Below, piece after piece: positions 18,333 to 26,217 of a stretch of DNA of 64,000 bases; within the stretch, counting starts at the first letter, position 1; every line of letters begins with the position of its first letter. The stretch covers positions 1 to 64,000 of the forward strand of contig NZ_AUML01000016.1 of NCBI RefSeq assembly GCF_000430665.1. Direction: 5' to 3'. The position numbers were made by a program, and so were the translations under genes. The DNA comes from Aquimarina muelleri DSM 19832 (lineage in GTDB: Bacteria; Bacteroidota; Bacteroidia; Flavobacteriales; Flavobacteriaceae). The notes beneath the pieces were generated by a model. It was not told where the DNA came from and ran no database searches. It worked only from the letters and a program-made list of their open reading frames with translations.

Positions 18333-18746
18333 TTATAGGTTACACTTGTCACAAACTCCTTTTACCAGCATATTTATATCTTCTGGAATAAAATTATTTG
18401 GCAAACTTATTTGTGGTATTTGATGATTTGTTAAACAAACTGTTTCTCTACAACTATTACAATGAAAATGCAGATGTAAATCCCTGTGTTTTTTAGATTT
18501 GTTTTCATGATTACATAGCGCGTATTTAGGAATACCTGTTCCATCATCGATTTGATGTACAACACCTTTTTCTTCAAACGTTTTAAGGGTTCTATACAAA
18601 GTAGTTCTATCTGATTTCTCAAAATTATTTTCTACAATCGACAGACTTACTGCTGTTGTTTTAGATTGTATAAATTGGTAAACTAACATTCGCATAGCGG
18701 TAGGCCTGATACTGTATTGTTGTAATATTTTTTCTATTTTTTTCAT
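18333..18746 (-). CDS. Fur-family transcriptional regulator
   Basis: A 137-residue DNA-binding metal sensor. The winged helix shows RPTAMRMLVYQFI and SDRTTLYRTLKTFEEKGVVH. The dimerisation domain has the His-rich HRDLHLHFHC segment and two structural-zinc CxxC pairs (CNSC near 95-98 and CDKC near the end). Whether it senses Fe, Zn or peroxide cannot be told from this. It lies 5 nt after the efflux adaptor gene and before the P1B ATPase gene, so it is likely to regulate the whole block. Confidence 0.9.
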   Translation of the reverse strand: MKKIEKILQQYSIRPTAMRMLVYQFIQSKTTAVSLSIVENNFEKSDRTTLYRTLKTFEEKGVVHQIDDGTGIPKYALCNHENKSKKHRDLHLHFHCNSCRETVCLTNHQIPQISLPNNFIPEDINMLVKGVCDKCNL

Positions 18747-18751
18747 CCTAT

Positions 18752-19957
18752 TTAGTGTGAATGTTCTGCTTCACTTTTTTTCATTTCTGCTACTAAATAA
18801 TAAGCTCCGCTTTTTGCTACCAATACCTTTTTGTCGATTTTATCTTTAAAATCAAAAGCAGTAAATCCATTACTTGTAGATGTAACGATAATTTCTTTAG
18901 GTGTAAAGTTCCACGTATCATTATTATTCTTTTTGGCAATAAATACATAAGACATACCTCCTTCCTGAAAAACAGCTTCTTCTGGCAAAGCCTGCTCCAT
19001 TTTATTTCCTGTTAAAATTCTTGCATTTACATACATCCCCGCGATAAGGTTTTTATTTTTATTTTCTATTTCTGCATGAACATGTAGTGCTTTTGGTTCT
19101 TCTTCAAAAGATTTTCCTACAGAATAAATATTAGCAGTCATTTCCTGATTCCCTAATGCTTCTATCGAAAAAGTAACGAGCTGTCTATTTGTAACTTTAC
19201 TAATATCTTTTTCAAAAACCATTAAATCTACATGTATATGCTCGGTGTTTACAATTTCAAACATTGGAGTTTGTGGTTGTACATATTGTCCTGACTTGAT
19301 TTGAACTTTTTCTATAAATCCATCTATTGGACTTTTAATGGGTGCTACTTGTGTTATGTTTCCTTCTCTTACTCTTTGTGAAGAAATCCCTAACAATTGT
19401 AACTGGCTTGCATATCCTTTAACCAATCCTTTACTACTTGAAAACTCTGATTTTGCTTGTTGATAATCTCGTCCAGAACCTACTCCTGCATCATACATCT
19501 TTTTTTGGCGATTATAGTCCTGCTCTAAAAATGTAAGTTTATTATAAGCTTCCAGATATTTGGTTTGCATAGTGATTATATCTGGATGGCTAATATATGC
19601 CAGAACTTCTCCTTTGCGAACTTCATCTCCTTCTATATTATTAATACTACTAATATTTGCTCCCAAAATACTGGTCACTACTGCTTCATTTTGTGGTGGT
19701 ACACCAAGTTTACCATTTACCTGTATAAAACTACCCATATTACGTTTCGAAATAGTATCTATTTTAATATTGAGTAACTCTATCTGTTCTTGAGTCAAAG
19801 TTATTTCTTCTCCATGTTCCTCATTTGCCTCTTCATTTTCTGTTGCTCCCTTTTCTACGTGATCTTTATGGTCTGCTTTGCCTGAATCTCTATTACAACC
19901 TAATAAGGTTACGGAACTGATAATGGCTATAATTATATATAATTTGATGTTTTTCAT
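18752..19957 (-). CDS. RND efflux periplasmic adaptor (CzcB/CusB-like) lipoprotein
   Basis: A 401-residue membrane-fusion protein linking the inner-membrane RND pump to the outer-membrane channel. The signal peptide ends in a lipobox (LLGC, Cys21), so it is a lipoprotein. A His/Glu-rich metal-binding-like stretch follows (about 27-52: DHKDH, EEHGEE). The lipoyl and hairpin regions are seen at about 90-215 (IEGDEVRKGEVLAYISHP, then IKSPIDGFIEKVQIKSGQ). It lies 10 nt downstream of the RND gene and 5 nt before the Fur gene on the same strand. Confidence 0.92.
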   Translation of the reverse strand: MKNIKLYIIIAIISSVTLLGCNRDSGKADHKDHVEKGATENEEANEEHGEEITLTQEQIELLNIKIDTISKRNMGSFIQVNGKLGVPPQNEAVVTSILGANISSINNIEGDEVRKGEVLAYISHPDIITMQTKYLEAYNKLTFLEQDYNRQKKMYDAGVGSGRDYQQAKSEFSSSKGLVKGYASQLQLLGISSQRVREGNITQVAPIKSPIDGFIEKVQIKSGQYVQPQTPMFEIVNTEHIHVDLMVFEKDISKVTNRQLVTFSIEALGNQEMTANIYSVGKSFEEEPKALHVHAEIENKNKNLIAGMYVNARILTGNKMEQALPEEAVFQEGGMSYVFIAKKNNNDTWNFTPKEIIVTSTSNGFTAFDFKDKIDKKVLVAKSGAYYLVAEMKKSEAEHSH

Positions 19958-19967
19958 CTGTATGTTT

Positions 19968-22900
19968 TTATTGTTTTGAAGTTAAAAAATATTCTAACTG
20001 TATTTTACTATCTAAGTATTGTTGAAGCACGTTCCATGTATTGATCTCTAATTGAATAGCATCTTTCATGTTTTGAAGAAAAGCAATATAATCCATCGCT
20101 CCTTCCTTATAAGATAAAGTAGCACCATTACGCTGCTCTACGGCTAATGGCAGTGCCTCATCTTTATAATACAGCCAACTTTTTTGTAATTGTTCAAACT
20201 GAGTTATCAGGATACTAAACCTTCTTTTTAGTTCTGTTTCTTTAATTTTATTTTCTTGCTCAACAATTTGTGCATTAATTTTTAATGCTTTTGCTTTTGC
20301 TTTAGTTTTATTAAAAACTAAGGGTATTTGTACTCCTATCTGATAGCTATTAAACCCAGACTGATCTCCTATTGTTTGAAACCCATATTGTGCAAATAGC
20401 TTTGGCAAAAACTGTTTATTTGCAACGTTATACTGTGCTTTAACAACTGCTTGTTGAGTTCTCCAATACACCAATAAAGGATGATTTGTTAAGGTTGTTT
20501 CTATTACCAAAACATCGGTATTCAATCTATCTATAGGCATAGCTGTTATATCATAAAACTTCTCACTAAACAACCATTGATTTAATTTTTGTAATGCTAT
20601 TTGATAGGATGTATATGCCTGTTGTTTTTGTAAAGTGATTAATTTTCCTTGATTGGCTGTTGCGTTATACTCTAGCTTTGAAATTGCTTCTGTTTCGAAT
20701 CGCAAATCAATTGCTTTATTTAAGTCCGCAAATACGGTTTCTATTTCTGCATAGGATGCATACATTTGTTTTGCAGTATAGGCTTTAATCCATGCTGACT
20801 GTACGCTTCTTTTAACTTCTGAAACAGTAATTTCTACATTCGTTTCGGCTAATTTGATGTTTTCTTTAGCCAATTTACTTTTGGATGCTATCCCAAAAAC
20901 ATCTATCTCATTTTGCCCTATTCCTATCGTTGTATAGGTTGCATCGTTGCTGTTATTTCCTATTTCTTCTCCAGAAGTAAAAACCTTAGTGTTTCCAAAA
21001 TCCCATGCTGTCGTTTTTAGTGTTTTCTCTTTTTCTACAGATAATCTTGCAGATTCTATAGCTGGGTAATTTTGTAATGCAACAGCAACAGCATCTGCCA
21101 TGGATATAGAGGGTTGTTGTGCTGTAGTTATTCCAAAGCAGAATAGCATTAAAACAAATATAGCTACGGGGCTTGATTTTATTCTTTTCATTTTTTGCTG
21201 CTCTTTAGTTTCTATCCATTTGTATAGAATTGGAATAACAAACAGCGTTAATAAGGTAGCTGTTAAGAGCCCTCCAATAACTACTGTAGCTAGAGGTCTT
21301 TGTACTTCGGCTCCAGAAGATGAGGATAATGCCATAGGTAAAAAGCCTAACATATCTGTTAGTGCTGTTAACAATATAGGTCGAATACGTCTTCGTGTTC
21401 CTATTCTAATACGATCATTAATATCTGTAACTCCTTCTTCTTTGAGTTCATTAAACCCGCTAATTAGCACCAATCCATTTAATACCGCGACCCCAAATAA
21501 CACAATAAACCCTACTCCTGCAGAGATACTAAAAGGCATATCTCTAAGCATTAATGAAAAAATCCCTCCTATGATAGCCAAAGGGATTGCCATATAGATC
21601 ATTATGGTTTGCTTAAAAGATTTTAGAGCAAAGAAAATAAGAATAAAAATCAATCCTAAAGCTATAGGCACTACCATTTTTAGTTTACTTGTAGCTCGTT
21701 CTAAATTCTCAAAAGCACCTCCATAGCGAATATAGTATCCTGATGGCAGAGATACATTTGCTTCTATTTTTTGTTGAATCTCTTCTACCAAGGATTTAAT
21801 ATCTCGACCTCGTACATTAATCCCTACGTATATACGGCGGTTAGTATTATCTCGACTAATTTGCATTGGCCCTGGTTTATAGTTTATAGTTGCAACCTCT
21901 TTTAATGGGATTTGTGCTCCACTTGGTAACGTGATAAATACGTTTTTAACACTATTTAAATCTTTGCGTAGCTCTTCCTTTAACCGCACTACTAAATCAA
22001 ACCGTTTTTCTCCTTCAAAAATAGTTCCCGCTACCCCACCAGCAAAAGCAGTTTCAATAAGGTTATTTAGCTCATTAATTTGCAAACCATATTGTGCTAT
22101 TTTATTTCGATCATAAACAATTGTAATTTGTGGTTGTCCCGCAGTAGCTTCTACTTTCATATCTGCTACCCCTTCTACTGTAGCAATTATTTTACCCATT
22201 TCTTCTGCTTTTTGAGCTAAAACATCCAGATCATCTCCATAAAGTTTTACTGCTATATCTTCACGAACCCCTGTAATAAGTTCGTTAAAACGCATCTCTA
22301 TTGGTTGTGTAAACTCATAATTTACTCCGGGGATTTGCTCTACTTTTTCTTTTATCTTATCGATAAGTTCTTCTTTTGAAGTAGCATTTGTCCATTCTGA
22401 AACGGGTTTTAGAATCACAAAAACATCCGCAATATCCATTGGCATTGGATCTGTTGGTACATCTGCAACCCCAATTCTACTTATCACATCTATAACTTCA
22501 GGAAAATTTTTCTTTATAATGCCTTCTATTGTAGTAGTTGTCGAAATTGTTTCTGACAGAGAACTCCCTGGTTTTAAGATAGCATGAAACGCCAAATCCC
22601 CTTCATCTAGTTGTGGGATAAACTCTCCTCCCATTCTGGTAAATACCACAGTTGATATTACTAATAGTAAAATTGCAGAAAGGATAATAACCTTTCCTTT
22701 TTTTAAGGCTTTTAGCAAACTGTTTTCATACTTATTTTCTAACCAACGTACAATTTTGTCTCCCCAATATTGTTTTTCGGTTTTTGGAGCTTTTAAAAAC
22801 ACTGCAGTAATCATTGGCACATAAGTAAGGCAAAGTACCATTGCTCCTATCATTGCAAAACCAAAGGTCAATGCCATTGGCTTAAACATTTTACCTTCTA

Positions 22901-24305
22901 CCCCTTCTAAAGCCAAAATTGGCAAGAATACTATAAGGATTATAAACTGCCCAAAAAAAGCAGTATTCATCATTTTTGAAGAAGCTAGTTTAGTTACTTC
23001 ATCTCTTGTTTTATCCGTAATTTGTTCTCCTTTTTTCATTCGCTGATACAAATAAAAAACTGTACTTTCTACAATAATAACAGACCCATCTACAATAATC
23101 CCAAAATCTATAGCTCCCAAACTCATTAGATTTGCCCATACATCAAAAATATTCATTAGTATAAAAGCAAAGAGTAAGGATAACGGAATTGTAGATGCAA
23201 CCACTAAACCTCCTCGCCAATTTCCTAGAAAAAATACCAGAATAAAAATTACAATTAACGCTCCTTCTAATAAGTTTTTTTTAACCGTAGATGTGGTGCT
23301 GGCAATCAATTTACTTCGATCTAAAAACGGTTTTATGGTGATTCCTTCTGGTAATGATTTTTGAATTTCAACTATCCTGGCAGTTACGTTTTTAATAACA
23401 TCATCGCTACTAGCTCCCTTCAACATTAAAATCATGCCTCCAACAGCTTCGCCTTCTCCGTTTTTTGTTAAAGCTCCGTAACGTGTAGCTTTTCCAAACT
23501 TTACTGTTCCGATATTTTTAATTGTTATTGGAATCCCTTCTTTATTAGTAACTACAATATTTTTAATATCTTCTAGTGTTCGAACCAGCCCTTCTCCCCT
23601 AATAAAATTAGCTTGATGGTTTTTTTCTATATACGCTCCACCTGTATTTTGATTGTTATTTTCTAAAGCATTATATACCTCTTGGATCGTTACATCAATT
23701 GCTTTAAGCTCATTTGGGTCGATAGTGACCTCATATTGTTTTATACTACCTCCAAACGCATTTACTTCTACAACACCAGGAACCATTGCCATTTGCCTAC
23801 GAATAATCCAATCTTGAATTGTACGAAGTTCTGTAGCATCATAGGTGTTCTTAAATTCTGGTGCTATTTCTAGGGTATATTGATAAATTTCACCTAAACC
23901 TGTAGAAATTGGCCCCATAAAAGGTTTTCCAAAACCTTCTGGAATATTAGATTTAATTTCATTTAGTTTTTCGGCTACTAATTGCCTGGGTAAGTAAGTA
24001 TCTAAATCGTCACTAAAAACTATAGTAACTACAGATAACCCAAAGCGAGATATTGATCTAATTTCTGTAACTTCTGGTAGATTAGCTACTGCAACCTCTA
24101 TAGGATACGTAACAAATTGTTCGATATCTTCTGTACCCAGATTGGGTGCTTGTGTAATAATTTGTACCTGATTATTGGTAATATCGGGAACAGCATCTAC
24201 AGGTACTTTTGTAATGCTATATATTCCGCCTGCAATTAATGCAACCGTAAACAATGCAATAACAAATTTGTTATTGATTGAAAAGTCAATAAGTCTATTG
24301 ATCAT
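19968..24305 (-). CDS. CzcA-like heavy-metal RND pump fused to a TolC-like outer-membrane channel
   Basis: A 1445-residue protein in two parts. Residues 1-1038 are a full heavy-metal RND exchanger: N-terminal membrane helix, porter domains, and in TM4 the proton-path motif IDFGIIVDGSVIIVE with Asp400, Asp406 and Glu413, the pattern of CzcA-type divalent-cation pumps rather than copper-type CusA. Residues 1039-1445 are a TolC/CzcC-like outer-membrane efflux protein that begins with its own signal-peptide-like sequence (MKRIKSSPVAIFVLMLFCFG, cleavage near TTAQ) before SMADAVAVALQNYPAIESAR. The join falls directly after the last RND helix. Such fusions are seen in other Bacteroidota. An ATG at 21191-21189 could also allow the channel to be made separately. 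The frame is intact throughout. Confidence 0.93.
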   Translation of the reverse strand: MINRLIDFSINNKFVIALFTVALIAGGIYSITKVPVDAVPDITNNQVQIITQAPNLGTEDIEQFVTYPIEVAVANLPEVTEIRSISRFGLSVVTIVFSDDLDTYLPRQLVAEKLNEIKSNIPEGFGKPFMGPISTGLGEIYQYTLEIAPEFKNTYDATELRTIQDWIIRRQMAMVPGVVEVNAFGGSIKQYEVTIDPNELKAIDVTIQEVYNALENNNQNTGGAYIEKNHQANFIRGEGLVRTLEDIKNIVVTNKEGIPITIKNIGTVKFGKATRYGALTKNGEGEAVGGMILMLKGASSDDVIKNVTARIVEIQKSLPEGITIKPFLDRSKLIASTTSTVKKNLLEGALIVIFILVFFLGNWRGGLVVASTIPLSLLFAFILMNIFDVWANLMSLGAIDFGIIVDGSVIIVESTVFYLYQRMKKGEQITDKTRDEVTKLASSKMMNTAFFGQFIILIVFLPILALEGVEGKMFKPMALTFGFAMIGAMVLCLTYVPMITAVFLKAPKTEKQYWGDKIVRWLENKYENSLLKALKKGKVIILSAILLLVISTVVFTRMGGEFIPQLDEGDLAFHAILKPGSSLSETISTTTTIEGIIKKNFPEVIDVISRIGVADVPTDPMPMDIADVFVILKPVSEWTNATSKEELIDKIKEKVEQIPGVNYEFTQPIEMRFNELITGVREDIAVKLYGDDLDVLAQKAEEMGKIIATVEGVADMKVEATAGQPQITIVYDRNKIAQYGLQINELNNLIETAFAGGVAGTIFEGEKRFDLVVRLKEELRKDLNSVKNVFITLPSGAQIPLKEVATINYKPGPMQISRDNTNRRIYVGINVRGRDIKSLVEEIQQKIEANVSLPSGYYIRYGGAFENLERATSKLKMVVPIALGLIFILIFFALKSFKQTIMIYMAIPLAIIGGIFSLMLRDMPFSISAGVGFIVLFGVAVLNGLVLISGFNELKEEGVTDINDRIRIGTRRRIRPILLTALTDMLGFLPMALSSSSGAEVQRPLATVVIGGLLTATLLTLFVIPILYKWIETKEQQKMKRIKSSPVAIFVLMLFCFGITTAQQPSISMADAVAVALQNYPAIESARLSVEKEKTLKTTAWDFGNTKVFTSGEEIGNNSNDATYTTIGIGQNEIDVFGIASKSKLAKENIKLAETNVEITVSEVKRSVQSAWIKAYTAKQMYASYAEIETVFADLNKAIDLRFETEAISKLEYNATANQGKLITLQKQQAYTSYQIALQKLNQWLFSEKFYDITAMPIDRLNTDVLVIETTLTNHPLLVYWRTQQAVVKAQYNVANKQFLPKLFAQYGFQTIGDQSGFNSYQIGVQIPLVFNKTKAKAKALKINAQIVEQENKIKETELKRRFSILITQFEQLQKSWLYYKDEALPLAVEQRNGATLSYKEGAMDYIAFLQNMKDAIQLEINTWNVLQQYLDSKIQLEYFLTSKQ

Positions 24306-24383
24306 AGAATAAAGTTTAATTCAGTTAAAAAAACTTGCCATTAGGCAAAACAAAAAGGACATAGGTATCCCTGTAAATCTGAA

Positions 24384-24695
24384 TTATACCCTTGGTGGGT
24401 GAAGAATAGAATAATTTACTTCTTGCTCAGAAGCAACTAAACGTGTGTTTGGTATTTTAGATATCTGCGGTGTAATAATTTTATAAGGCTGAACACCGAT
24501 TTCTGCTACATTTACATGACAACATTGGCAAGAACAAAAAGGAGAGCATAAATCAGCATGATGGTTATCTGTACTCTTATCCAGATATTCAACTACTTCT
24601 TGATCCATAAAGGTATTTTCTACAACAGCATCTTCACAAGGTATAAAAGATAGCCCTAAGAAATAAACAGATAATATGACTACAAAAAATTTCAC
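24384..24695 (-). CDS. Small Cys-rich exported protein (DUF6660-like)
   Basis: A 103-residue protein starting at a GTG (24695-24693), since no other start precedes the signal peptide (MKFFVVILSVYFLGLSFIPC). The middle holds a His/Cys cluster, HHADLCSPFCSCQCCHVNV, suited to binding soft metals. It resembles small DUF6660-type proteins that accompany heavy-metal RND operons in Bacteroidota. It is the first gene of the leftward efflux block, 78 nt before the RND gene. Role is inferred: a periplasmic or membrane-bound metal-binding accessory protein. Confidence 0.72.
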   Translation of the reverse strand: MKFFVVILSVYFLGLSFIPCEDAVVENTFMDQEVVEYLDKSTDNHHADLCSPFCSCQCCHVNVAEIGVQPYKIITPQISKIPNTRLVASEQEVNYSILHPPRV

Positions 24696-24699
24696 CTCA

Positions 24700-24707
24700 C
24701 AAAGATA
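24700..24707 (-). promoter_or_regulatory. -7 promoter element of the metal-efflux operon
   Basis: On the minus strand TATCTTTG is a perfect TAnnTTTG. Its last base lies 5 nt before the GTG start codon, so transcription would begin at or next to the start codon (leaderless mRNA). No well-spaced -33 TTTG is seen; TTG occurs at unfavourable distances. Confidence 0.5.
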
Positions 24708-24863
24708 AACAATAATTGGTGCAATGGGATTGCAATAGTTTAGTTCCTTAAAAAAAATAATGATTACATTCTTGTTGTAAACCTTATTCTTTTAAAAAGC
24801 TCATCTTTCTTTAATTCTAAGAAAAAATTATAATTAAAAACACTACCATATTCAATATTTTAA
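24708..24863. other. Left part of the 24.7-25.5 kb gene-free region
   Basis: AT-rich sequence upstream of the efflux operon, without a gene. The gene-free region continues to 25539 and holds the palindromic element and the GC-richer repeats listed separately. Confidence 0.4.
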
Positions 24864-25030
24864 CCCAGATTATGCAATAGAACTTCGTTATAAAGCTTTG
24901 AGATACAATGAACACTGTTGTTTTCTTACTTTTAGCATAGCATCGCTATGGTTAAAGTGAAAAACAAAGCAAGGCGACAGTGTTTGCAGTAGATCACAGA
25001 GGAAATAGATTTTCTATTACATAATCTGGG
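24864..25030. repeat. 167-bp palindromic MITE-like element, copy 1
   Basis: The ends are inverted repeats: CCCAGATTATGCAATAGAA (24864-24882) and its complement with one mismatch at the right end (25012-25030). Two further inverted pairs share the same centre (about 24947): AACACTGT 24911-24918 with ACAGTGTT 24977-24984, and a 14-nt imperfect pair 24928-24941 / 24945-24958 round an ATC loop. TTTAA lies directly outside both ends. A second copy at 49200-49366 differs at only about four positions. No coding capacity; it would need a transposase from elsewhere. Confidence 0.85.
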
Positions 25031-25069
25031 TTTAAGGTATCAGGCTAAGTAAAACAGAAGCCCAGCGAT

Positions 25070-25320
25070 CAAAACACGCTCCTGCAACCTATATCCTCTT
25101 TCCCAGCAGGTAAAATTACTCTCCCGGCACAGCAATACCCCTTCCCGTAGCTTGTTTTATATTCCCGGCACTACAAAACCCTTTCCCAGCACAGCAATAC
25201 CCCTTCCCGTAGCTTGTTTTTATACTCCCGGCACTACAAAACCCTTTCCCGGCACAGCAATACCCCTTCCCGGCAATCAAAAGTATCTCCCCAGCTGCCG
25301 GGAGCAGCAATAGAAGCCAA
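25070..25320. repeat. GC-richer imperfect tandem repeats
   Basis: A short region clearly richer in G+C than its surroundings, built from copies of TCCCGGCA plus flanks. The segment cagcaatacc recurs at 25131, 25192 and 25255, and cttcccgtagcttgttttta-like segments follow the first two, giving a period of 61-63 bp. A 70-codon frame on the minus strand (25116-25328) merely translates the repeat (GKGYCCAGKGFCSAG twice) and is not counted as a gene. The nature of the repeat is unknown. Confidence 0.7.
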
Positions 25321-25539
25321 CAGAACATGTTTTATATCATAAAAAAGTAATTATTAGTACATTTTTTTTACAAGGAAACATTACATCCTGATAAAAAAAG
25401 ATGATAAACCAACATGTATCTTTAATAACCCGACAGGGATAAAAAAACACGACTTTCAAACGCCTACAAACTATATAATATAATAATATGATATAACAAA
25501 AGATATAGTACCTTGGCAGAAAGGAAAAAGTATAATCTC

Positions 25540-26217
25540 ATGAAAATATTTGGGCATCGCGGAGCGGCAGGTTTGGCTGCAGAAAACACATTAGAGTCTA
25601 TTACAGTTGCCTTACAGCATGGAGTTAATGGGATCGAGATTGATGTGCATTGTTGTAAAAGCGGAGAACTGGTAGTTATTCATGATGAAACATTAGACAG
25701 AACTACCAATGGTGTCGGAGGCGTAGCAAACTATACCTTGCAAGAACTACAACAATTTACTACAAAAGAAGGTTTTTTAATCCCTACTCTAGATCAGGTT
25801 TTGGATCTTGTAAGTGCAAAATGTGTACTTAATATAGAGTTAAAAGGAGAAAACACTGCGGTCCCCACTATAGCTTTGTTAGAAAATCATATAAAAAATA
25901 GCAATTGGCAATATGAGGATTTTATATTATCCAGTTTTGATCCTCCACAGTTATTTGAAGTAAAAATGATCTCTACAAACTTTAAAGTAGGTGTATTAAC
26001 TGAGCAAAATATAGCAAATGCTTTACATATAGCAAGGGAGTTAAACGCATTTTCGGTACATCCCCCTATAACATTCTTAACTCAGGATGCAGTAAAGCGA
26101 GCAAAAGAGCAAGGATACAAGGTTTATGTTTGGACAGTAAATACAAAAACACAAATCGAGCAATCAAAAATCTGGAAAGTAGATGGTATCATTACAGATT
26201 TTCCGAATTTTGTATAA
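25540..26217 (+). CDS. Glycerophosphodiester phosphodiesterase
   Basis: A 225-residue enzyme that hydrolyses glycerophosphodiesters to glycerol-3-phosphate and an alcohol. It starts MKIFGHRGAAGLAAENT, the GDPD signature with the catalytic HRG, has EIDVHCCKSGELVVIHDE with metal and catalytic residues, and ends VDGIITDFP. The open frame begins 27 nt earlier, but the ATG at 25540 directly precedes the conserved strand. There is no signal peptide, so it is cytoplasmic. Its stop overlaps the start of the next gene by 1 nt (TAATG). Confidence 0.92.
   Translation: MKIFGHRGAAGLAAENTLESITVALQHGVNGIEIDVHCCKSGELVVIHDETLDRTTNGVGGVANYTLQELQQFTTKEGFLIPTLDQVLDLVSAKCVLNIELKGENTAVPTIALLENHIKNSNWQYEDFILSSFDPPQLFEVKMISTNFKVGVLTEQNIANALHIARELNAFSVHPPITFLTQDAVKRAKEQGYKVYVWTVNTKTQIEQSKIWKVDGIITDFPNFV

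Noticed and set aside
19968-24305. A missed stop or assembly error joining two genes
   Set aside because: The frame is open through the join without any indel. Such RND-TolC fusions are known in Bacteroidota. The retained signal peptide is explained by an in-frame fusion.
25070-25320. CRISPR array
   Set aside because: Repeats are imperfect, unevenly spaced and without unique spacers of constant length; no cas genes are in the window.
25116-25328. A 70-codon minus-strand frame with Cys-Gly repeats (GKGYCCAGKGFCSAG)
   Set aside because: It is only the translation of a DNA tandem repeat in a GC-richer stretch. It has no family likeness, and indels between repeat units change the frame, so protein-level selection is unlikely.
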